The notes below the pieces were generated by a model. It saw only the letters and a list, made by a program, of their open reading frames with translations, did not search any database and was not told the origin of the DNA. The position numbers were made by a program, and so were the translations under genes. 64,000 nt of DNA. It comes from Paenibacillus lycopersici (GTDB taxonomy: Bacteria; Bacillota; Bacilli; Paenibacillales; Paenibacillaceae). Shown piece by piece: positions 32,646-40,437 of this stretch (positions are counted from its first letter, which is position 1; the number at the start of each line of letters is the position of its first letter). The stretch is from NCBI RefSeq assembly GCF_010119935.1, contig NZ_CP048209.1, positions 912,001-976,000 on the forward strand, given 5' to 3'.

Positions 32646-34859
32646 TTACCTTCGGCGCGCTTCGCTCAACGTGAACTGCCCGACGAGCTGCTGCAGGAAC
32701 GCCGATATCGCCTCTACCTGGCTGGAGCTGCGGCGGACATGCATGAAGTCGCCAAGCAGCTCCTGCATGTTGCCTTCCACCTCCGTGGAGATGCCGCGGT
32801 TCTGCTTGCTTACGAGCGCGATTTTCTCCATGACGGCCACGACCTCTTCGACGACTTGCGACTTTAACGACTCGTCCTCGTGCGCATTACGCAGTATCTC
32901 CGCAGCCGTGGCTACGAGCGCCGTGCCTTCCGTAACGACCCGCGTGCCTTCGGCCATCATCGCGGTAGCCCGCTGTCCGTTCGCATAGATCTGCCCGACG
33001 ATGCCGTGCACCTCACCCGTCGATTGACGCGTGGAATCCGCGAGCTTCTTGATTTCCGCGGCGACGACGGCGAACCCGCGGCCCTGCTCGCCGACGCGGG
33101 CCGCTTCGATGGAAGCATTCAGCGCGAGCAAATGCGTCTGAGCCGATATTTCCTCGATGACGCCCAGCACGCCCCGGATATCGTTCGTCGTGGCCATGAA
33201 CGCTTCGATGGAACGATTCGTCTCCGCCACGCGATCCGCGATTTGAGCCATTTTCTCCTCGATGCGTACCAGCTCGCCCCGCGCGACGCCGATATTCGCC
33301 GAGGCCCTGCCTTCCAGCAGCAGCAGCGTTTCCCGCATCTCGCCCGCAGCGTCCTTCGCGGCGTCGATGTCCTTCAGCTGGCTGCGGGTGCTGCGGATCA
33401 TCGCGTTGATTTTGCCGCTCACCCTTTCGGTCGTGCCTGCAGTGGCGCCTGTCGTTTCGAGCAGCACCCTTTGGTTGGTCAGCACGTCCGCCGAGGCCAG
33501 CTTCACTTGAAGCATGACGCCTTCCAGGGAATCGATCATATTGTTGATCCATTTGGCCAGCTCCCGCGTTTCGTCGTTCGCGAACGACGCCGTATCGAGC
33601 CGCTGCGTCAGGTCGCCCTTGCCTTCCGCATTGATTCGGATAAATTGATTGAGCCGCCGCATCTGACGGGCGGTTTCCCGGCTGCCCCGGCGGTCGAGCG
33701 ACCAGACCATGGTTAGCCCGAGCAGCAGATTGGCGCAGCCGACGATCGCTGCGGCACCGATCGCGGGGAGCGCATTCGCGATCAATAGCCAAGCCAGGAT
33801 ACCGCCGATGATACCGAGAGCGGCCAGCCAGCCAAGCGAGCGTTTGAACTGCGCAACACGGATGCTGCGGATGCGATACACCTCTTCCAGATCGCCTTCG
33901 CACATCATTCCCCATACGTCGGGGCAATGCGGAAGCTGGAAGGTGACGCCTTTGCCGATGACGGGAATATGGCGATAATCCGAGTAGCCGGGGAACCCGA
34001 CGAACAGGTTGCTGCCGTTCCGGATCGTGTTCGCGACGCCGGGATGCAGCAGGCCCGTTGCCGGATCGGTGAAGATCAGTTCCAGCTCCGTATGCTCCTT
34101 GACCGTAACGCTGCCCCAGTCCGTAGAGACGCCGTCCTTCAAATTCTCGCCATGGGTGAACGTGCGGTCCTCGAACCGGCTGCGCGACAGGGCGGTACCC
34201 GGCGCGATGTCCGCGAGCAGCCCCGGCTTCGCCATGAAGAGATAGTTATCGCCGGAGTCGGGATAGACATGGCCGGACTCTCGCTGAATTAAGTCGCCGA
34301 TCACGTCGTTCGGCACGCGGCCGCAGAGCGCCCCCTGCCATTCGCCGTCCTGGACAATGGGGGAGATGAAGAGAAGCGTCATTTTGTCGTGGAACGCAGA
34401 GGTGCTCGGTCCGAGCTTGAGCGTCCACGGATCGGCGTACGGCCCGAACAGGCATTTGCGTCCTTCCGCGACGCCCCTGGCGTAGGTTAGTCCGGGAGCG
34501 ATCGGGCTGTCCGCCGATCCGTAATGTTCGCCGCGGCTCCGATTGTCCGTCGAGCATACGACCTTGCCCTCACCGTCCAGCAGGAAGATTTCGGAGAAAT
34601 CCACGGCGCGTGCACGCGTCTCCGCAAACATTTGCTCCAGGAAGGGCTCGTCGCGCTGATCGCGAGCGTTGCGTTCGGCTAGCTGCGCCTGCAGCCGCTC
34701 GAGATGGCTCCAGTATTCCGCCGTCCACGCCTGAAGCAGTTCCATTCGCGTATCCGCAATGCTTTCGAAGATTTCCGCGACATCCGATTCCGTCTCGGCG
34801 TTAAGCTTGTACGACCACCAGAGCGGCAGACCCTTCCGAAAACCGAGCCAATCAAACAT
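32646..34859 (-). CDS. methyl-accepting chemotaxis-type protein with unusual topology
   Basis: The 737-residue protein has a C-terminal MCP signalling domain, with the hairpin tip [32 protein letters not shown] near residues 565-600 flanked by long coiled coils. About 340 residues of cache/PDC-like sensor sequence come first ([41 protein letters not shown]). Only then do two adjacent hydrophobic helices appear (about 340-362 and 366-390), followed by a HAMP-like linker. There is no N-terminal membrane helix, so as read the sensor would be cytoplasmic and the protein hairpin-anchored. The start at 34859 has GGGGGAT upstream; no frame extension supplies a further helix. Confidence 0.82.
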   Translation of the reverse strand: MFDWLGFRKGLPLWWSYKLNAETESDVAEIFESIADTRMELLQAWTAEYWSHLERLQAQLAERNARDQRDEPFLEQMFAETRARAVDFSEIFLLDGEGKVVCSTDNRSRGEHYGSADSPIAPGLTYARGVAEGRKCLFGPYADPWTLKLGPSTSAFHDKMTLLFISPIVQDGEWQGALCGRVPNDVIGDLIQRESGHVYPDSGDNYLFMAKPGLLADIAPGTALSRSRFEDRTFTHGENLKDGVSTDWGSVTVKEHTELELIFTDPATGLLHPGVANTIRNGSNLFVGFPGYSDYRHIPVIGKGVTFQLPHCPDVWGMMCEGDLEEVYRIRSIRVAQFKRSLGWLAALGIIGGILAWLLIANALPAIGAAAIVGCANLLLGLTMVWSLDRRGSRETARQMRRLNQFIRINAEGKGDLTQRLDTASFANDETRELAKWINNMIDSLEGVMLQVKLASADVLTNQRVLLETTGATAGTTERVSGKINAMIRSTRSQLKDIDAAKDAAGEMRETLLLLEGRASANIGVARGELVRIEEKMAQIADRVAETNRSIEAFMATTNDIRGVLGVIEEISAQTHLLALNASIEAARVGEQGRGFAVVAAEIKKLADSTRQSTGEVHGIVGQIYANGQRATAMMAEGTRVVTEGTALVATAAEILRNAHEDESLKSQVVEEVVAVMEKIALVSKQNRGISTEVEGNMQELLGDFMHVRRSSSQVEAISAFLQQLVGQFTLSEARRR

Positions 34860-34899
34860 ATGACATCCCCCAATTCGCGATAACCATTATATGTAAGGT

Positions 34900-34908
34900 A
34901 TTATAACA
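34900..34908 (-). promoter_or_regulatory. extended -10 promoter of the MCP gene
   Basis: On the minus strand TGTTATAAT lies 41 bases upstream of the start; the -35 is poor. A second TATAAT lies 18 bases closer to the gene. The 34920-35056 stretch further upstream contains a GGCG-GGGAAT-CGCC hairpin but no riboswitch I recognise. Confidence 0.45.
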
Positions 34909-35056
34909 TGAAATTCGCGAAAAATGGAGGAATTTGTTTTTTACAATCAACAGATAGAAATTTATGTTAGGTATATAGACACACATAGGCGGGGAATCGC
35001 CGTTAGAGCACATGAGCCCATTTTGCCATCCGCACCTATCCCGTAGGCTGCTAACT

Positions 35057-35092
35057 AAAAAAGACCTCCGCACCGAAGTGCGAAGGTCCTCT
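35057..35092 (-). terminator. rho-independent terminator of sodA
   Basis: GACCTCCGCAC-CGAA-GTGCGAAGGTC (one mismatch) is followed on the minus strand by a run of T. It begins nine bases past the sodA stop. Confidence 0.85.
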
Positions 35093-35100
35093 TGGCTTGC

Positions 35101-35712
35101 TTATTTGGCAGCATCGTAACGCTTGCCAACTTCAGCCCAGTTCACAACGTTCCAGAACGCTGCGATGTAGTCAGGGCGTTTGTTTTGGTATTTCAGGTAG
35201 TACGCGTGCTCCCAAACGTCCAGGCCGAGCAAAGGCGTTTCGCCTTCCATGATCGGGCTGTCTTGGTTCGGCAGGCTGTATACTTTCAATTTGCCGTCTT
35301 TCGTCAGCGCCAGGAATGCCCAGCCGCTGCCGAAACGCGTCGTTGCCGCTTTCGCGAAATCGGCTTTGAATTGCTCGAAGCCGCCCAGCTCGTTCGCGAT
35401 TGCGTCAGCCAGTGCGCCAGTAGGCTGGCCGCCGGCGTTAGGACCGATCGTTTCCCAGAAGAGGGAATGGTTCGCGTGGCCGCCGCCGTTGTTGCGGACA
35501 GCCGTGCGGATTGCTTCCGGAACGCTGTTCAGATCGGCGATCAGGTCTTCAACCGATTTGTTTTGCAGCTCGGGAGCGGATTCCAGAGCGGCGTTCAGGT
35601 TCGTTACGTAAGTGTTATGATGACGGTCGTGGTGAATCATCATCGTCGTTTCGTCGATATGCGGTTCAAGAGCATTGTTTGCGTAAGGCAAAGCGGGCAG
35701 TTGATGTGCCAT
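35101..35712 (-). CDS. sodA: superoxide dismutase (Mn/Fe)
   Basis: SodA converts superoxide to hydrogen peroxide and oxygen. The 203-residue length is typical. Metal ligands are visible: His27 ([13 protein letters not shown]), His in [12 protein letters not shown], and Asp and His in [13 protein letters not shown]. The GGxx-Q motif pattern (NAGGQPTG) fits the Mn-type enzyme. AGGAGG lies before the ATG. A promoter (TTGATT-17-GATAAT) lies at 35755-35783, and a terminator follows the stop, so it is a single-gene unit. Confidence 0.96.
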   Translation of the reverse strand: MAHQLPALPYANNALEPHIDETTMMIHHDRHHNTYVTNLNAALESAPELQNKSVEDLIADLNSVPEAIRTAVRNNGGGHANHSLFWETIGPNAGGQPTGALADAIANELGGFEQFKADFAKAATTRFGSGWAFLALTKDGKLKVYSLPNQDSPIMEGETPLLGLDVWEHAYYLKYQNKRPDYIAAFWNVVNWAEVGKRYDAAK

Positions 35713-35754
35713 TGGTCAAAAACCTCCTAAATTTATGTATCGTTCTTCACTTCC

Positions 35755-35783
35755 ATTATCCCTGTTCCTGTCCAATAAATCAA
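35755..35783 (-). promoter_or_regulatory. sigma-A promoter of sodA
   Basis: On the minus strand TTGATT (35783-35778) and GATAAT (35760-35755) are 17 bases apart, 43 bases upstream of the sodA start. Confidence 0.65.
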
Positions 35784-35947
35784 CATAAATGTTTGTAAAG
35801 TCGGCGATCCTTCCCGAATCCGGCAAGGATTAGCTTCGCCCTATTCATACCCGTAATTTCCCGGAACGAAACGCGCTGCTCCGGAATAGGAACGACGACA
35901 ATCGCTCCTCTTACGCGATCCGACTTCCAATTGGGAACAGGTATCAT
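35780..35947 (-). CDS. possible small basic protein (55 aa), upstream of sodA
   Basis: An ATG at 35947 follows AAGGAAG with good spacing and opens a 55-codon frame starting MIPVPNWKSDRVRGAIVVVP. The stop overlaps the sodA -35 box. The peptide is basic with no membrane helix and no family I recognise. It could be real or chance. The remaining 35948-36113 gap shows nothing further except the rmlC ribosome-binding site. Confidence 0.35.
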   Translation of the reverse strand: MIPVPNWKSDRVRGAIVVVPIPEQRVSFREITGMNRAKLILAGFGKDRRLYKHLC

Positions 35948-36113
35948 GGATCTTCCTTCTTCATTTGAGCGCAGGCTTGCCCTCTGAAAAAGCAACATCC
36001 ACTAGCATGATCAATTATGGATGTTCCCATACAGAACAATCTGGGCGGTGGACGAAGCAAAGTGGCGCCTCTCGGAATATAGATAACTATGAAGGGTAGA
36101 GGGGGGACGCCAT

Positions 36114-36662
36114 GTGATTGCAAGGGATACGGGACTGCCCGGTATTAAAGTGATTGAACCAAGCTGTTACGAGGATGAACGCGGCTTTTTTATGGAGAGC
36201 TACAACCGCGAGCGATGGCTGCGGAACGGAATCCCGCATCTCTTCGTTCAGGATAACCACTCGCTGTCCGTTATGCCCGGTACGCTTCGCGGCATGCACT
36301 ATCAACTGGAGCCGCATGCGCAGGCGAAGCTGGTTCGGGTCGTGGCGGGATCGATCTTCGACGTTGTCGTCGACATTCGTCGCGGTTCGCCGACGTTCGG
36401 CCGTTGGGAGGGATTCGAGCTGTCTGCAGGCAACAAGAAGCAGCTGCTCGTACCGCAAGGCTTCGCGCATGGCTTCATCACGCTTGCGGCCAATACGGAA
36501 GTGCTCTATAAAGTCGATGCGTATTACTCGCAGCCTCACGATCGCGGGATAGCCTGGAACGATCCGGACATCGGCATCGTGTGGCCGCTTGCGCCGTCGG
36601 TGCTGTCGGCGAAGGATGCCAAGCATCCGCTGCTTCGCAATGCGGAGATGAATTTTACTTAG
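36114..36662 (+). CDS. rfbC: dTDP-4-dehydrorhamnose 3,5-epimerase (copy 1)
   Basis: RmlC epimerises dTDP-4-keto-6-deoxyglucose on the way to dTDP-L-rhamnose. The 182-residue product shows the cupin fold motifs ERGFFMESYN, VQDNHSLSVMPGTLRGMHYQ (active-site His), LVPQGFAHGF and YKVDAYYSQPHDRGIAWND. It starts with GTG at 36114 after GAGGGGGG; the overlapping ATG three bases earlier meets an immediate stop. It is first of an rmlC-B-D run with very short gaps. No rmlA is here; the copy at 60110 would supply dTDP-glucose. Confidence 0.93.
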   Translation: MIARDTGLPGIKVIEPSCYEDERGFFMESYNRERWLRNGIPHLFVQDNHSLSVMPGTLRGMHYQLEPHAQAKLVRVVAGSIFDVVVDIRRGSPTFGRWEGFELSAGNKKQLLVPQGFAHGFITLAANTEVLYKVDAYYSQPHDRGIAWNDPDIGIVWPLAPSVLSAKDAKHPLLRNAEMNFT

Positions 36663-36678
36663 TCGGGGTGATGACAGC

Positions 36679-37710
36679 ATGAAAATTCTGATTACAGGCG
36701 GAGCAGGCTTCATCGGCAGCAATTTCGTGCATTACATGCGCGGCAAACATCCGTCCTATGACATCTTGAACGTCGACGCGTTAACCTATGCAGGGAATAT
36801 AACGAACCTCGACGGGCTTACAGAGCAGGGGAACGGGAATTACCGATTCGTGCGCGGCGATATCCGGGACAGGGCCGCCATGGAACCGTTGTTTCAAGCG
36901 GGGCTGGATGCCGTGATCAATTTCGCCGCGGAATCCCATGTCGATCGCAGCATTAGCCAGCCGGACATCTTCGTAACGACGAACGTTGTCGGCGCGCATA
37001 CGTTGCTGGAGCTGGCGAAGACGTACGGCGTCGGGAAGTTCGTGCAGATCTCGACCGATGAAGTGTACGGCACGCTTGGCCCAGCCGGGCTCTTCACCGA
37101 GTCGTCGCCGCTCGCGCCGAACAGTCCGTATTCCGCCAGCAAGGCGTCGGCAGACTTGCTGGCACGGGCTTATCACGAGACTTACGGCATGGACGTCAAT
37201 ATTACGCGCTGTTCCAATAATTACGGACCGTATCAGTTCCCGGAGAAGCTGATTCCGCTCATGATCTCCCATGCGCTGCAGGATAAGCCGCTTCCGCTGT
37301 ATGGCGACGGCTTGAACGTGCGCGACTGGCTTTACGTCGCAGATCACTGCAGCGCAATCGATCTGGTGCTTCATCACGGCAAAGCAGGCGAGGTCTACAA
37401 TATCGGCGGTCGCAACGAACGGACGAATACGCAGGTCGTGACGACGATTCTGGAGGCGCTCGGCAAACCGGCATCGTTGATAGCGCATGTGCGCGACCGT
37501 CCGGGGCATGACCGCAGATATGCGATCGATGCAGACAAGATCCGCACGGAATTGGGCTGGAAGCCCGAGTTTCCCTACGAGCGCGGCATTCGCGCCACAA
37601 TTGAATGGTATGTGGCCAACGCGGAATGGATGAAACGAATCGAGACCGGTGCATATCGCAGCATGAATGACGCCGCTGCAGCCGGCGACAAGGAGCGCGA
37701 TGAATCATGA
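36679..37710 (+). CDS. rfbB: dTDP-glucose 4,6-dehydratase (copy 1)
   Basis: RmlB is an NAD-dependent SDR enzyme making dTDP-4-keto-6-deoxyglucose. It has 343 residues with GGAGFIGSNFVHYM, STDEVYGTLG, the catalytic YSASKAS, and ITRCSNNYGPYQFPEKLIPLM. The last roughly 15 residues (Asn, Ala, Asp and Glu-rich) extend beyond the copy at 61438. It overlaps rfbD by four bases (ATGA), so translation is coupled. Confidence 0.94.
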   Translation: MKILITGGAGFIGSNFVHYMRGKHPSYDILNVDALTYAGNITNLDGLTEQGNGNYRFVRGDIRDRAAMEPLFQAGLDAVINFAAESHVDRSISQPDIFVTTNVVGAHTLLELAKTYGVGKFVQISTDEVYGTLGPAGLFTESSPLAPNSPYSASKASADLLARAYHETYGMDVNITRCSNNYGPYQFPEKLIPLMISHALQDKPLPLYGDGLNVRDWLYVADHCSAIDLVLHHGKAGEVYNIGGRNERTNTQVVTTILEALGKPASLIAHVRDRPGHDRRYAIDADKIRTELGWKPEFPYERGIRATIEWYVANAEWMKRIETGAYRSMNDAAAAGDKERDES

Positions 37711-38585
37711 CAACGAGACCGATGCGTATCATTGTAACGGGAGCAGACGGCCAGCTCGGCCGAGAGCTGGTTATGCTCCCAGGACTGTGGAAAATGGGCG
37801 TCCAGATGCTCGGCTTTGGCCGCAGCGGTCTGGACGTCACGAGCCTGCAGAGCTGCCGCGAGGCCGTCAAACGTTATCAGGCGGATGCCGTCATCCATTG
37901 CGCGGCCTATACCAATGTCGACAAGGCGGAGTCGGATGCCGACGCGGCCTTCCGCATTAACGCCGAGGGCACGCGCAATATCGCGCTGGCGGCACGCGAG
38001 TTCGGAGCGAAGCTGGTGTACATCAGCACCGATTACGTATTCGAAGGAACGGCTTTCGAGCCGTACAAGGAGAGCGACGAGACGAAGCCGCGCACCGTAT
38101 ACGGCAAATCCAAGCTGGTCGGCGAGCAGGAGGCGCTTGCGGTGGGAGGCAAGGTGTTCATCGTTCGGACATCATGGGTGTACGGCAAATACGGACGCAA
38201 TTTCGTCCATACCATCCGAGATCTGGCGCGCGAGCGTAAGGAATTTCAAGTCGTCGCGGATCAGATCGGCTCGCCGACGTATACGCGAGACTTGGCGGAG
38301 TTTCTCATCCAGCTGGTGCAGACGGACGGATATGGGATTTATCATGCTACCGGCAGCGGAGCATGCTCCTGGCATCAGTTCGCGCAAGCGATTCTATTCG
38401 AGAGCGGGTTGACAGACGTGAAGCTTGTGCCCTGCACGACGGCGGATTTTCCGCGGCTGGCTCAGCGGCCGGCTTACTCCGTACTCGATCACGGCGAAAT
38501 CCGGCGCAGAGGATTGAAGGAATTACGCCATTGGCGTGCGGCGCTTGCCGCTTATGCCGTGGATATCGGCGGCGAGAAGCAGTAG
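37707..38585 (+). CDS. rfbD: dTDP-4-dehydrorhamnose reductase (copy 1)
   Basis: RmlD makes dTDP-L-rhamnose with NAD(P)H. The 292-residue product has GADGQLGRELV, IHCAAYTNVDKAESD, STDYVFEG, catalytic YGKSKL and RTSWVYGKYG. The start overlaps the rfbB stop; an ATG five codons on is possible. A perfect terminator follows at 38669, shared with the convergent SLH gene. Confidence 0.93.
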   Translation: MTTRPMRIIVTGADGQLGRELVMLPGLWKMGVQMLGFGRSGLDVTSLQSCREAVKRYQADAVIHCAAYTNVDKAESDADAAFRINAEGTRNIALAAREFGAKLVYISTDYVFEGTAFEPYKESDETKPRTVYGKSKLVGEQEALAVGGKVFIVRTSWVYGKYGRNFVHTIRDLARERKEFQVVADQIGSPTYTRDLAEFLIQLVQTDGYGIYHATGSGACSWHQFAQAILFESGLTDVKLVPCTTADFPRLAQRPAYSVLDHGEIRRRGLKELRHWRAALAAYAVDIGGEKQ

Positions 38586-38668
38586 CAGCGGCGTGGAAGT
38601 AAGCGCGTGATGCGATAGATCGAGGGGGAGTAGAGATTGCTGGGTAAGCGCTTAAAGGCTGGAATATA

Positions 38669-38698
38669 AAAAAGCCTCCACCGAAGTGGAGGCTTTTT
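38669..38698. terminator. perfect bidirectional terminator
   Basis: AAAAAGCCTCCAC-CGAA-GTGGAGGCTTTTT is a 13-bp perfect stem with T runs on both strands. It serves rfbD and the SLH-domain gene. Confidence 0.95.
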
Positions 38699-38727
38699 CG
38701 AGCTTTGGAACGTTTCATAATCCGAGA

Positions 38728-40266
38728 TTATTTAACGAAACCAACGTTGCCGAGGAAACGAGCGATCATTGTAGCTGCTTCAGCGCGGTTCGCGTTAGCG
38801 TTACCTGCTACCGTAGTAGCCGTTTGGCCATTAACGATACCTTCGCTTACTGCAACTGCAACTTCGCCTTTCGCCCAGCCGAGGCTGCCAGCGTCTTTAA
38901 AGTTTGCCAGTGCTGCGGAGATTTGCTCATCCGTCAGCGTGACATCTTTACCCGCGAATGTGATAGCGCGAGTGACGATAGCTGCCAGCTCTTTACGAGT
39001 GATGTTCGCGTTTGGTTTGAAAGTACCGTCTTCATAACCCGTGATCAGACCTGCGTTAACCGCCGTAGCGATCGTAGCAGCGTACCACTTGTCGGAAGCG
39101 ACGTCTTTGAATTTCGAAGTCGTACCGGATACTTCAAGTCCAAGTGCGCGAACGACCAAAGCTGCAAACTCGGCGCGAGTGATGTTACGTTTAGGTTCGA
39201 ACTTAGTAGCGGACGTACCTTTAACGATCAACTTGCTCGCGAGAGCTTCAACATCTTTCTGTGCCCAGTTGCCAGCCAGATCCGCGAAGGATACGGCTTT
39301 TGCTTGGATTACAGTGTAGATGCTGTTGCCGTTACGTTTCAGGGTTGCCATCGTTTTGTCGTTCTCAGTAGCGAAGGTAGTTGGCACGAAGCTAAACTCA
39401 CCTGTTACTGGGTTGTACAAAACGCCTACAAGACCAGACGTATCAGCAGCAACTTCATTCAGAGGGATCGTACGGGATACGTACTGTCCGAATGTCGTAA
39501 TGGCTTGTTCTTTGTCACCTGCAACTGCTACGACTTTGAAGTCGACGGCAGGAGCAACCTGTTTACCACCAACTGCAGTAGCGGCAGCGCCGATTTTGTC
39601 AGCAGCATCGCCAGTTACTTTTTTCAACTCGACGCGGATCACCAGGTCCTTCAGCTCAACCCCGAGGGATTTAGCGAGTTCTTCCAGTTTCAACGCAGCG
39701 ATTGGCAGGGTGATGGAAGTTCCATCTTCCAAAACGATGGTCAGGGACTTCCCTTTGATCAGGGCATCAGCAGGCAGCAGAACGACGTCAGATGTGGAAT
39801 GAATCGTAGCGTCTGCATTTGCATTGAACAAGTTGATAAGAGCATCGCGGTTAACAGTTCCGTCAGCATTGATTACGTTAGCCGGTGGGAAGTACCCGCC
39901 GCCGCCGTATACCGGAGCAGTGTAAGTGTAAAGATCCGTAACTACGCTGCTGTCATCCGGGTAACCGAGGTATGTATTCTCTGTGATCGTGATCGGATCA
40001 AAGTTGAAAATACCGTCTTTACCGGAGTAAGTAGCCGTTACAGTCGAGTAAGTGCCGTCTTCGTGATAAACACCGATCGTAATCGTGTTACCGTTCAAGG
40101 CGCCATACTCTTCATCCGTCAAATACACCGAGCCTGTAATCGTATTTGTAGAGCTATCGAATTTAGCATTGATAGTCGCTGCAAAAGCGATGATCGGCAT
40201 GAATACGGAAACGATCATTGCAAAAACGAGAACTGCCGCTGTTTTGTTCTTAAGAAGCTTTGTCAT
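38728..40266 (-). CDS. SLH-domain surface protein
   Basis: The 512-residue protein has a signal peptide (MTKLLKNKTAAVLVFAMIVS, cleavage near AFAA, residue 29-30) and three C-terminal S-layer homology repeats (about residues 325-512). SLH motif pieces are FADLAGNWAQKDVEALASKL, ITRAEFAALVVRALGL, ITGYEDGTFKPNANITRKEL and GIVNGQTATTVAG. SLH domains bind pyruvylated secondary wall polymer. The N-terminal half is Thr/Ser-rich, beta-type and without known family; a GGGGYFPP turn lies near residue 120. It sits next to the ligase and glycan genes, so it is a candidate glycosylation target. AAAGGAGGTG and a strong promoter indicate high expression. Confidence 0.9.
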   Translation of the reverse strand: MTKLLKNKTAAVLVFAMIVSVFMPIIAFAATINAKFDSSTNTITGSVYLTDEEYGALNGNTITIGVYHEDGTYSTVTATYSGKDGIFNFDPITITENTYLGYPDDSSVVTDLYTYTAPVYGGGGYFPPANVINADGTVNRDALINLFNANADATIHSTSDVVLLPADALIKGKSLTIVLEDGTSITLPIAALKLEELAKSLGVELKDLVIRVELKKVTGDAADKIGAAATAVGGKQVAPAVDFKVVAVAGDKEQAITTFGQYVSRTIPLNEVAADTSGLVGVLYNPVTGEFSFVPTTFATENDKTMATLKRNGNSIYTVIQAKAVSFADLAGNWAQKDVEALASKLIVKGTSATKFEPKRNITRAEFAALVVRALGLEVSGTTSKFKDVASDKWYAATIATAVNAGLITGYEDGTFKPNANITRKELAAIVTRAITFAGKDVTLTDEQISAALANFKDAGSLGWAKGEVAVAVSEGIVNGQTATTVAGNANANRAEAATMIARFLGNVGFVK

Positions 40267-40332
40267 TTTTTGTTTTCACCTCCTTTCATGAAATATATGA
40301 ACGAGCTGTAAAGGAAGTATTAACGTTAGTAT

Positions 40333-40362
40333 ATAATAGCTTATTTTGACTGGCTAGGTCAA
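40333..40362 (-). promoter_or_regulatory. sigma-A promoter of the SLH gene
   Basis: On the minus strand TTGACC (40362-40357) and TATTAT (40338-40333) are 18 bases apart. The start codon lies about 67 bases downstream, giving a sizeable A+T-rich leader with an AAAGGAGGTG site. Confidence 0.75.
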
Positions 40363-40437
40363 TAAATGTAAAAAAGAATACATATTCCATGAAATTTGTA
40401 AAATCTTTATGACAGTTCGTGTCGTAGATTGTATAGA

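Noticed and set aside
34920-35056. c-di-GMP (GEMM) riboswitch ahead of the MCP gene
   Set aside because: The conserved GEMM core sequences are not present on either strand.
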